Shown here: positions 1-7,875 of the stretch, piece after piece | Layout of the letters: every line of letters starts with the position of its first letter | Numbering within the stretch: position 1 is the first letter of the stretch | Source: an uncultured Bacteroidales bacterium | Lineage (GTDB): Bacteria > Bacteroidota > Bacteroidia > Bacteroidales > UBA932 | Assembly (NCBI GenBank): GCA_944326365.1 | Contig: CALVDR010000002.1 | Coordinates: forward strand, 62,001-126,000 | Reading direction: 5' to 3' | DNA length: 64,000 nucleotides | Notes under the pieces: generated by a model | The model's input: only the letters and a program-made list of their open reading frames with translations | What the model was told of the DNA's origin: nothing | The model's database searches: none | Position numbers and translations under genes: made by a program

Positions 1-1750
1 AGAATGCTCTGGCGAAGAAGGAAAGTCGCATGTTTTCTGACTTCGAGGTATTGACAACACTTGGAGTTGCGCCAAGACCCAAATTGTTGTTTGCAAGATC
101 TCCGAACGGAAATTCCTGAGCCTGCCCGAGAAGATATTCGGTTCCGCTGTATGAAACCTCATGTCCGACCATGACATTCAGATCATGCTTCTTGTTGAAA
201 GTATTGTTGTAGGTCAGGACGTTGTTATTTGACCATCTAAGGCCTCTTGTCATCTGTGTCTGGCCGTATTCAGAGCCCGACCTGTAAGCCTGGCTCGTGC
301 CGTTGTGCCAGAACTGATCCCTTCTCTGATACTGGGCATTGTAAGTAGCTCCGCTCTTGAATGACAGATGTTTGGTGAACTGGAAGTTCAGGGATGCATT
401 CGCTACCCATTGTTCCACTTTGCGGATATCATCAGTGTTCTCTGCCTGTACTATAGGGTTGTTGTTAGAAGAGTTGAAGTTGGAATCTCCTATAGATAGA
501 GGGTCGTATGCGGAGTGTCTCAAATCGTAGTCTGAAACATTCAGACCACCGGTAGGCCTGTATCTGATCAGATTTGCAAGCAGACTGCCTCCGGTACCTA
601 CACCGGTTCTTTTTGTCGATGTATAGTTGATGGATGCATCAAGGGTCAGCCACTTTGTGATTTTCTGATTGAGTTTCAGTCGAGCTGAGTTCTTGTCGTA
701 TCCGCTGTTCTTGAAGATACCGTTTTCATCGAAATGAGAGAATGAAACAGTATAAGTAGAACCTTTGGCTCCGCCTCTGAGACTGATGTCGTGATTCTGG
801 GACCATGTAGGCCTGAACGCCTCATCCTGCCAGTCAACACCTTCTAATCCTATGTAGTCATCTATAGTCTGATATTTGTATGGAATGCCGTCTGAATCTT
901 CGCCGACACGGAAATAGGTATTTCCGTATTTCGTTGGGTTTGCTTCCAGCTGGAGTTGCACGAATTCATATGGATTGAGAAGATCAAGTCTTTTTGACAG
1001 CTCCCTATAGCTCGCAGAACCGTTATATGTTACCTGAGGCTTGCCTTCGATACCGGACTTGGTAGTAACGAGGACTACTCCGTTCGCAGCACGGGCTCCG
1101 TAAATAGCAGCAGCTGACGCATCTTTCAAGACATCGACACTTTGGATATCCTGATTCGCGAGATAGTCTATGTTGTCGACCTCAAAGCCGTCCACTATGA
1201 ACAGCGGAGATGAATCTCCGTTCACTGTTCCCACACCGCGGATCTTGATGTCGTATCCGGCACCAGGAGTACCGTCAGATGCAGTGATATTCACACCGGC
1301 TATCTGACCGCCGAGTGCCTCGACTACAGAACTCACTTTGAAATCTTCGATCGCCTTCGAATTTACCGATGATACGGAACCGGTCAGGTCGCTTCTTTTC
1401 ATGGTACCGTAACCTATGACTACGACTTCGTCAAGGATGTTCGTGTCCGGCGCAAGTTTGACATTGATTACAGACTGGCTGCCTACGGCTATTTCCTGAG
1501 CGGCGTAGCTGATATAGTTGAATATCAGGGTAGCCCCGGGAATGACGGAAATGCTGAATTTTCCGTCAATATCCGTGACTACTCCGTTGGTCGTACCTTT
1601 TTCCTGAACTCCTGCCCCGATCAGAGGGAGGTCTGTCTCATCGACAACAGTACCTGTGACGGTGACTTTGTCCTGGGCCAGCGCAGTAATGTTGAACATC
1701 ACTGCCAGAAGGGCTATAAGCCCGTATATACCGAATTTATTATTTTTCAT
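1..1750 (-). CDS. SusC-like TonB-dependent receptor, C-terminus beyond the window
   Basis: This is the N-terminal ~583 residues of an outer-membrane oligosaccharide importer; the frame is open to the left edge. It starts MKNNKFGIYG and has a signal peptide ending near ITALAQ. A carboxypeptidase-regulatory-like domain follows (TVTGTVVDETDLPLIGAGV), then the plug domain with DEVVVIGYGTMKRSDLTGSV, IRGVGTVNGDSSPLFIVDG and AAIYGARAANGVVLVTT, all typical of SusC. It lies 15 nt downstream of the surface lipoprotein gene, so it is the third gene of the left operon. Its SusD partner should lie just outside the window. Position next to two PL12 heparinases suggests heparan sulfate oligosaccharides as cargo (inference). 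Confidence 0.95.
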   Translation of the reverse strand, partial: MKNNKFGIYGLIALLAVMFNITALAQDKVTVTGTVVDETDLPLIGAGVQEKGTTNGVVTDIDGKFSISVIPGATLIFNYISYAAQEIAVGSQSVINVKLAPDTNILDEVVVIGYGTMKRSDLTGSVSSVNSKAIEDFKVSSVVEALGGQIAGVNITASDGTPGAGYDIKIRGVGTVNGDSSPLFIVDGFEVDNIDYLANQDIQSVDVLKDASAAAIYGARAANGVVLVTTKSGIEGKPQVTYNGSASYRELSKRLDLLNPYEFVQLQLEANPTKYGNTYFRVGEDSDGIPYKYQTIDDYIGLEGVDWQDEAFRPTWSQNHDISLRGGAKGSTYTVSFSHFDENGIFKNSGYDKNSARLKLNQKITKWLTLDASINYTSTKRTGVGTGGSLLANLIRYRPTGGLNVSDYDLRHSAYDPLSIGDSNFNSSNNNPIVQAENTDDIRKVEQWVANASLNFQFTKHLSFKSGATYNAQYQRRDQFWHNGTSQAYRSGSEYGQTQMTRGLRWSNNNVLTYNNTFNKKHDLNVMVGHEVSYSGTEYLLGQAQEFPFGDLANNNLGLGATPSVVNTSKSENMRLSFFARAF

Positions 1751-1765
1751 TACAATGGATTTTCA

Positions 1766-4042
1766 TTAGAATTTCTCGTCGAACCATATTGCAACAGGCA
1801 TGAATCTGCTTGAATTCGGTTCCGTACCGTCAACAGAATATGCCAATCTTCCTATAAAGGCACCGTTTGCATATTTCCCGTTCCCATCTACCCATAGACC
1901 TGGGTTGATGCATACTTCGTATTGTCCATTCGGATTATCCGGAGTAAGTGTATTGATATAGCCCAGTGCATACGTATTGAGCCAACCATCTTTAGTCCCC
2001 TGATAATATGAGAGAGGCCATTTCTGACCGTAGTTTGGCGATTTTCCTAATTTCGCGTAGAATGTGTCATAAAGGCCACGCATAAATGATCCGGAAGTAG
2101 AAGGAAGTCCGCTTTTTTGGTTCTCAGGTCCATTTATATTGGCGTAAGAATAATCTGTACGGTATTCCATTCTAAAATTGGCAGGATCGGCCAATCCGTT
2201 TATTGCTGGAGGTAAAGATTTTCCACCAGTGCGAGGATTGATCTGAATTACAAACGGAGTATATTGTACGGTAATACCTTCTCCTGTGAAGCCGCCGTCA
2301 GGTTTTACAGGCTGCGATGTTTCTATGAAAACAGGAACCTTAACTGTTATCTGACTGTCAGGGTCATCTCCTGCAGTGACTTTAACAAGGAACATCATGA
2401 CTTTCGGGTTTCCTGACCATGCCTTGTCAGTGAATGTGATAGTTCCTGTATTGGCATCGATGCTTGCGCAGTCAGATACTTTAACCCATTTTGATTCGTC
2501 TGTTTGATATTCCGGCTGGTTTTTCTGGTCAACGAGACTGTTGGTTTCATCTATTTCATATCTCACTGTTACGCCTTCCGGCAGATCGTTGTCAGCCACT
2601 GTAATTTGAGCGCTTGTATAGTCGGCTTTCTTGGTGAAACGATATTGGCTTGCATAATCTGTAGCCGGAGTCAGTCCGAGGTTGTTCCCCCAGTGAACAA
2701 AAGTGAACATGTTAGGGTTTGCGACTACTGTTATGGTAAATGTAGCAGTAGCTTCACTCTTTATATTCTGGACTTTTACTGTGACGTTGTGAGTGCCGAG
2801 AGGTATCCTGTTCCCTTTTTCTGCATAAACGGTTCCTGTCGCCGCGTCGATCCTGAGATCTTCTAATTCGGTTGTCAGATCTACTAATGAATAGGTCACG
2901 GATTCTCCATCCATGGTTTTTACAGGATTCTCGAATGCTACCATTTCAATAGCCGATGTGACGTTTTCATATTCAAGAGTTGTAATCGGTTCTATGAAAT
3001 CAACGACTGTTATAGTATAAACATTGTCGAAATCTTTCGTTCCGTATGCATTGGTTGCAGTGATGGAAATTGTATAAGTATCCCCGATTTCAAGTGCGTT
3101 TTTATCTGCTACCGATATGACACCGGAAGTTGGGTCTATAGTAATCGGCGCATCAGTAACGGTTTCAGCACCATTCCGTACAATTGATTTGATGGAATAC
3201 TGTATTCCATCAAGCGAGCCGTTAAGCAGTGGGGCCTCCGAAGAAATGGCATATCCTGATTCTACTTCAGTGTTTGCAGGATTATATGTGATGCCGAGAG
3301 GTTCTGAGGTGACATTGATGGTAAGTGCATCGGAGAAGAGACCTTCTTCTGCTTCTTCATTTACCAGATATGTGGTGAGCTTGAAATCGAAAACATATTC
3401 GCCAGGCAAGAAGTCAGGATTGTTTCCGATAATGGATACAACACCATTAGAAGATACTTCGAACAGTTTCTCATAGTCTGTTATGACGACTCCGTTTCTG
3501 CGGACATTAGTCATAATATAGCTTTTGATAGATACAGATGTCCCATCAGTCTTGATTTGTGAAGTAGGAAGAACTGTGTCTTCTGATGGAGATATGATAT
3601 CTCCCAGTTTTACCGTCAATATTGCTGGATCTGCGGTGATGCCGTCAGGCACAGCTTTCATCATATTGATGGTAATGACATCTTCGAATGTGTATCTTTT
3701 CCCTCCTGAGACGCATGAAATGGTAAAACTGTAAAGGCCTGTTTCAAGGTTGTCCGTATTTGACATGGAGAACAGACCTGAATCAGGATCAATGCTGAAG
3801 CATTCGCTGGAAACAGCTTCGCCGTCCAATGTGATCTTATCTATGGCGAACTGTGACGGCTTTTCACCATGATATGTAGGACTCAGATTGAAATTGGTCG
3901 AAGGACCGATATCAGTGATGCCTGGATAGTAGAGCATGAAATCTGATGTATCGGTGATGCCTTCCGGCTCACATGAAACAGCAGAAAACGCCAGCCCGGC
4001 TACCGAAAGCAGCATGATGATTTTAGTTATCAAGTGTTTCAT
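1766..4042 (-). CDS. Surface glycan-binding-like lipoprotein with cadherin/Ig-like repeats
   Basis: A 758-residue lipoprotein with signal peptide and lipobox ending AVSC (Cys24). It is built from about five beta-sandwich repeats, each with a D..(S/T)G.(I/V/F) motif (for example DPDSGLFSM, DPTSGVISV, DAATGTVYA, DANTGTITF), so it looks like cadherin/Ig-like domains in a row. A distinct C-terminal domain of ~160 residues (after TGEGITVQYTPF) contains many aromatics and probably holds the binding surface. It sits between the outer PL12 gene (18 nt) and susC (15 nt). This is the place of the surface glycan-binding protein in Bacteroides heparin loci. The glycan-binding role is inferred from context; no catalytic motif is visible. 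Confidence 0.8.
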   Translation of the reverse strand: MKHLITKIIMLLSVAGLAFSAVSCEPEGITDTSDFMLYYPGITDIGPSTNFNLSPTYHGEKPSQFAIDKITLDGEAVSSECFSIDPDSGLFSMSNTDNLETGLYSFTISCVSGGKRYTFEDVITINMMKAVPDGITADPAILTVKLGDIISPSEDTVLPTSQIKTDGTSVSIKSYIMTNVRRNGVVITDYEKLFEVSSNGVVSIIGNNPDFLPGEYVFDFKLTTYLVNEEAEEGLFSDALTINVTSEPLGITYNPANTEVESGYAISSEAPLLNGSLDGIQYSIKSIVRNGAETVTDAPITIDPTSGVISVADKNALEIGDTYTISITATNAYGTKDFDNVYTITVVDFIEPITTLEYENVTSAIEMVAFENPVKTMDGESVTYSLVDLTTELEDLRIDAATGTVYAEKGNRIPLGTHNVTVKVQNIKSEATATFTITVVANPNMFTFVHWGNNLGLTPATDYASQYRFTKKADYTSAQITVADNDLPEGVTVRYEIDETNSLVDQKNQPEYQTDESKWVKVSDCASIDANTGTITFTDKAWSGNPKVMMFLVKVTAGDDPDSQITVKVPVFIETSQPVKPDGGFTGEGITVQYTPFVIQINPRTGGKSLPPAINGLADPANFRMEYRTDYSYANINGPENQKSGLPSTSGSFMRGLYDTFYAKLGKSPNYGQKWPLSYYQGTKDGWLNTYALGYINTLTPDNPNGQYEVCINPGLWVDGNGKYANGAFIGRLAYSVDGTEPNSSRFMPVAIWFDEKF

Positions 4043-4060
4043 TGTATTTGAGTTAAATGA

Positions 4061-6235
4061 TTAGTTCAATTTATAAGAAAGATCGTATTCCGTGCCGTTG
4101 ATTGTCACTTTTACTGACGCACCTTCTGAATGAAACGTTCCTTCCTGTCCTGCTGCATTGTCAGTGAATGACGCGGATATGGACATATTGGCGAAGTCTG
4201 CAGGTGCTCCGAGCGGATAGATGACTGTTATGAAACGGGCGGCCTTGTCCGCAGCTTTCTTTACATCCACTTTATAGAATGGCCTCTGTACCTTTTCCCC
4301 GATTTCAGGTGAATAGTATTTTGTATTCCATGTCGTTTTCAATCCATCGGTCGTTTCGGTGAAGGTCTTGAATATCATATTGTTGTTGTCGCTGAAAATA
4401 GTATGGGCTCCGTATGCGTTAGCTTCGTTCTCATACTTGTCCTCAGGGACATCGTTCTTTGTCTCGCAGAAAAGGAATGAAAGGCAGGCCGTGTGTTCCT
4501 TGTCTCCATGTCCTTCATCCACGATAACAAAGAACTTGTCTTCAACGAAGAATGTGGCCCTTCTGTGGGACATTCCGTCATATGAGTCATTTTCTGTGAC
4601 TATGAGATTGTAATTGGACCCTTCCTCTGATTTGAGGAGACGTCCGCGCATACGGTCATCAGGAATGTCAGCACCGTTGCTTGTCAGTGTATTGTGCATG
4701 GATGTGGCTGCATATGTGGCTCTGTCTGACTCATTCTGCTCGTTTCCTCCATAAGAGAACGCACCTGCATCAGGCAGGAAGTGTCGGCCGTTGCTGTACA
4801 GTCCGATGGTATTGTTGTCAGGCTGGCAGTGCCACCTCTGGTCATAATTGTCATTGTTCTTTATTATCAGCATGGTGGATTTTTTTGTCCAGCCGTTGCG
4901 GAGCATGTAGTATCCTCCGTCCGAGTAAAGGGCCATTTTCTTGGTAGGCATGGTACCTCTTTCACCTTCGGTAGCCATCCACAGGATTTCCTGATCTTCA
5001 GGGAACATTTCACTGTAATGTCTGAAGTTCCTCTTCATTACGTTTTTGGTAGTCTTTCTGGTGTCATTGAAATATTCAAGAAGATAGTCAGGATAAGTTA
5101 CATCGATCATGAACCAGCAGGCGTTCCTGAGTTTTGTGAGAAGGTCTGAAGGGAATACTTCTGAGCGTTCGTTGGCCTGTACCAGATTGTATGTAGTGTA
5201 GAAGTTGTCAAGTGTGCCTCTATGGTAGCTTGGATCCAGGTCGTTATGTACTCCATCAGGTCTGAATTGGAGATCAAGCTGGCTGTTTATCTGCTGCGAG
5301 GCATAAGTGAGCCAGTCCGGAGCATTCTTGAATTCAGGAAACATGACTCCTGCCGTGGTCACAGCTTTGATCTGAGAGAAGTAGATGTTGTTTTCCGGAG
5401 CGTAATAAGGGTTCTGGATTATGCTTTCCACTCCTTCCGCATAAGTGGCGAGAATCTGTGTCAGCCAGCCGGGGGTGAAGTTTACAGAGCCCATGAAATA
5501 CTTGAAAATAGCAGGCTGCTCCGATGTCCTTTCTGCTACCTGGAGGTTGGTCCACGCTGTAGCGAGTTCATCGCTGCCTGAAATCTTTCCTTCCGGACAA
5601 GGATATTGGTTCATGAAGTCACCATAGACCTCGATCCATGATGTCACGTATTTTTCGTCTTTTGTCATCCCGTATGCCTTGGCCTGAGGCATCATCCACT
5701 GATGGCGGAATCTCTGGGATTTCCATTCATTTTCACTCGCAGTCAGATTGTCTGGTACATATGTCCAGTCTATAATTCCTGTCCCATCGGTTTTTTCAGG
5801 GAACAGATAATACTGTTCTTTGCCGTCTGCCGTATTGCCATCCGAGAAGTTCTTTACATAAAATCTGTGCTCTATGGCCTGGTCTGCTATGTTCAGGTCG
5901 CTTTCAGATGCATAAGGATTTATGAAAGAGTATTCCGGCATGATGAAAGATCTGTTTCTGTAGTAATCCAGCAATTCGTACGCTGCCAGATAAAGTTCCG
6001 ATTCATCGACCGGATCTGTCGCTGTTGCCTTGGAGTAGTGTTCCTTTACACTTTCAAGTCCGGGATAATCAAGGTTCAGATAGTCGAAAACCTTTACGGA
6101 TATGGAATCCTGCAGATCAATCTCAGGAGAGATGACAGGACTCTGGTTTCCTGCTTTTTCGCTGAAATCCTCCTCTACTGTGCATGCGGCCATTGCCAGC
6201 AGGAAAGAGGATAAGATTAAGATCGATTTTCTCAT
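4061..6235 (-). CDS. PL12-type heparinase II/III lipoprotein (outer heparan-sulfate lyase)
   Basis: A 724-residue polysaccharide lyase of the heparinase II/III fold. The start at 6235 is preferred over an ATG at 6274 because the latter lies inside the -7 box; from 6235 the protein has a clean lipoprotein signal (LLAMAAC, Cys18). An alpha-toroid N-terminal part (about 45-400) precedes a beta-sandwich part (about 430-724). Residues aligning with the second PL12 in this window are Asn283, Tyr337-His338 (DLDPSYHRG) and His in RWHCQPDN, which are plausible catalytic residues. It is diverged from that paralogue and lipidated, so surface endo-cleavage of heparan sulfate is likely, as proposed for the outer PL12 of the Bacteroides heparin locus. 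First gene of the left operon. Confidence 0.88.
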   Translation of the reverse strand: MRKSILILSSFLLAMAACTVEEDFSEKAGNQSPVISPEIDLQDSISVKVFDYLNLDYPGLESVKEHYSKATATDPVDESELYLAAYELLDYYRNRSFIMPEYSFINPYASESDLNIADQAIEHRFYVKNFSDGNTADGKEQYYLFPEKTDGTGIIDWTYVPDNLTASENEWKSQRFRHQWMMPQAKAYGMTKDEKYVTSWIEVYGDFMNQYPCPEGKISGSDELATAWTNLQVAERTSEQPAIFKYFMGSVNFTPGWLTQILATYAEGVESIIQNPYYAPENNIYFSQIKAVTTAGVMFPEFKNAPDWLTYASQQINSQLDLQFRPDGVHNDLDPSYHRGTLDNFYTTYNLVQANERSEVFPSDLLTKLRNACWFMIDVTYPDYLLEYFNDTRKTTKNVMKRNFRHYSEMFPEDQEILWMATEGERGTMPTKKMALYSDGGYYMLRNGWTKKSTMLIIKNNDNYDQRWHCQPDNNTIGLYSNGRHFLPDAGAFSYGGNEQNESDRATYAATSMHNTLTSNGADIPDDRMRGRLLKSEEGSNYNLIVTENDSYDGMSHRRATFFVEDKFFVIVDEGHGDKEHTACLSFLFCETKNDVPEDKYENEANAYGAHTIFSDNNNMIFKTFTETTDGLKTTWNTKYYSPEIGEKVQRPFYKVDVKKAADKAARFITVIYPLGAPADFANMSISASFTDNAAGQEGTFHSEGASVKVTINGTEYDLSYKLN

Positions 6236-6272
6236 ATTGTTGTTGGTTTTTTTGGTGTTATTCGATGGATAC

Positions 6273-6280
6273 AAAATTAC
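6273..6280 (-). promoter_or_regulatory. -7 box of the left heparan-sulfate operon
   Basis: On the minus strand this reads TAATTTTG, matching the Bacteroidetes TAnnTTTG box. It lies 38 nt upstream of the start at 6235. There is no TTG at the -33 position, as expected for a promoter that depends on an activator. The right-arm promoter uses the identical -7 sequence. Confidence 0.6.
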
Positions 6281-6345
6281 TTGATAGGCTGTCGGCGGGA
6301 GTTACGGATTGTTCCATCTTCATTCAAAAATGTGCTGTGGCTTTA

Positions 6346-6433
6346 GATTTTGTCCAAATTGATTTAGATTTTGTGCAATTCGCAGCGCCGTATTTCGATT
6401 TGTAAAAAAACAAACACATTTCGGACAAAATCA
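6346..6433. promoter_or_regulatory. Candidate operator cluster for the divergent heparan-sulfate locus
   Basis: The 310-nt gap between the divergent operons holds three copies of a 14-nt motif. GATTTTGTCCAAAT is at 6346-6359 and GATTTTGTGCAATT at 6367-6380, in direct repeat with a 21-bp period (two helical turns). GATTTTGTCCGAAA is on the opposite strand at 6419-6432. The cluster lies between the two -7 boxes (6273-6280 and 6489-6496). Direct repeats of two turns fit an AraC-type DNA-binding domain such as that of hybrid two-component regulators, which control Bacteroides glycosaminoglycan loci. No such regulator gene is in the window, so the binder is an inference. Confidence 0.55.
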
Positions 6434-6488
6434 AAAGCAAATGCGGCCTGTTTGAACAATAGTGTTCTCCCGACCATGTGATTATGTG

Positions 6489-6496
6489 TAATTTTG
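6489..6496 (+). promoter_or_regulatory. -7 box of the right heparan-sulfate operon
   Basis: TAATTTTG matches TAnnTTTG and lies 50 nt upstream of the GH88 start. There is no TTG in the -33 position. The same box, same sequence, drives the divergent left operon. Confidence 0.6.
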
Positions 6497-6545
6497 TAAG
6501 ACTGAAAACACATGACGGACATTTAACTTTAATAACCATACAGAC

Positions 6546-7820
6546 ATGAAAAGAATTCTCCTGACCATCTCCATGGCGGCCCTTGCGATCACGGCCTGCC
6601 AGAATCAGACAGAAGATTACGCCTGGGTGAAGAATGGTATCGACACCGCCTCGCAGCAGCTCAAATGGACTGCGGAGGAAATCAAGGGCACCGGTATGCT
6701 CCCGCGTTCCATCCGTGTGGGTTATGACATGGATTTTCTCGAAAGACAGCTTGAACGTGACCGCTCCACTTTCGCCGACTCCCTCAGAGCCATTCCGGCA
6801 CCGGGACAGGAAGGCCAGCGCCGTCTGTGCAATATCTACGACTGGACCAGCGGTTTCTTCCCGGGCAGTCTCTGGTATGCCTATGAACTCACGGGTGACG
6901 AAGCCCTGAAATCGGAAGCCGTCCACTATACTGAACTTCTCGACCCGATCCGCCGCTACACCGGCACCCACGACCTCGGGTTCATGATAAACTGCAGCTA
7001 TGGCAATGCTCTCAGGCTTTCGCCCAATGACACCATTCCTGCTGTCCTCGTCGAGACTTCGGACAATCTCTGCAGCCGCTTCAAGGACTCTATCGGCTGT
7101 ATCCGCTCATGGGACTTCGGACCATGGAATTTCCCTGTCATCATAGACAATATGATGAATCTTGACCTGCTTTTCACGGCGAGCAAGCTCACCGGTGACA
7201 CCAAATATAAGGATATAGCTGTCCGTCATGCGGACCACACCATGGCGAACCACTTCCGTCCGGACTATACCTGCTGGCATGTAGTCAGCTACAACGATGA
7301 CGGCACTGTGGAACTCAAGCAGACTTTCCAGGGAAAGAACGATGACTCGTCATGGGCCCGCGGCCAGGCATGGGCAGTCTACGGCTATACCTCATGCTAC
7401 CGTGAGACCGGGGATGAGAAATATCTTGACTTCGCATGTAAGATAGCCGATATGATCATGTCCAAAGTAGTGACGGAAGACGCTGTACCGTACTGGGACT
7501 ATGACGCTCCGGTGACGAACGAGACGCCACGCGATGCATCCGCAGGTGCGGTGACGGCATGTGCCATGCTGGAACTCAGCACCATGGTGCCTGACGGACA
7601 GAAATACTTCGACTATGGCGAGAAGATACTGAAGAGCCTTTCTTCCGATGCATATCTGGCCGCGCCGGGCACAAACCAGGGCTTTGTCCTGATGCACTCG
7701 ACCGGTTCCCTGCCGAACGGCTCTGAAATCGACGTTCCTCTGAACTATGCCGACTATTACTATCTGGAAGGCCTGAAAAGATACATGGACCTGAAGGGCC
7801 TTTCCTATAGCGAACTCTAA
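6546..7820 (+). CDS. GH88 unsaturated glucuronyl hydrolase
   Basis: A 424-residue periplasmic lipoprotein (lipobox AITAC, Cys18) that would remove the 4,5-unsaturated uronic acid left at the non-reducing end by lyases. The (alpha/alpha)6 family hallmarks are present: YDWTSGFFPGSLWY near 98-111, THDLGFM with Asp143, and IIDNMMNLDLLF with Asp201. The two Asp residues match the catalytic pair of unsaturated glucuronyl hydrolases. SSWARGQAWAVYGY near residue 265 is another family signature. First gene of the right operon, 55 nt before the PL12 gene. This GH88-PL12-sulfatase order matches, from memory, that of the Bacteroides thetaiotaomicron heparin locus (BT4658-BT4657-BT4656). Confidence 0.93.
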   Translation: MKRILLTISMAALAITACQNQTEDYAWVKNGIDTASQQLKWTAEEIKGTGMLPRSIRVGYDMDFLERQLERDRSTFADSLRAIPAPGQEGQRRLCNIYDWTSGFFPGSLWYAYELTGDEALKSEAVHYTELLDPIRRYTGTHDLGFMINCSYGNALRLSPNDTIPAVLVETSDNLCSRFKDSIGCIRSWDFGPWNFPVIIDNMMNLDLLFTASKLTGDTKYKDIAVRHADHTMANHFRPDYTCWHVVSYNDDGTVELKQTFQGKNDDSSWARGQAWAVYGYTSCYRETGDEKYLDFACKIADMIMSKVVTEDAVPYWDYDAPVTNETPRDASAGAVTACAMLELSTMVPDGQKYFDYGEKILKSLSSDAYLAAPGTNQGFVLMHSTGSLPNGSEIDVPLNYADYYYLEGLKRYMDLKGLSYSEL

Positions 7821-7875
7821 AACCACGAAAAGACATTGGAGAGGGATTGCCCTCGCGATAAACCGATAATCAACG

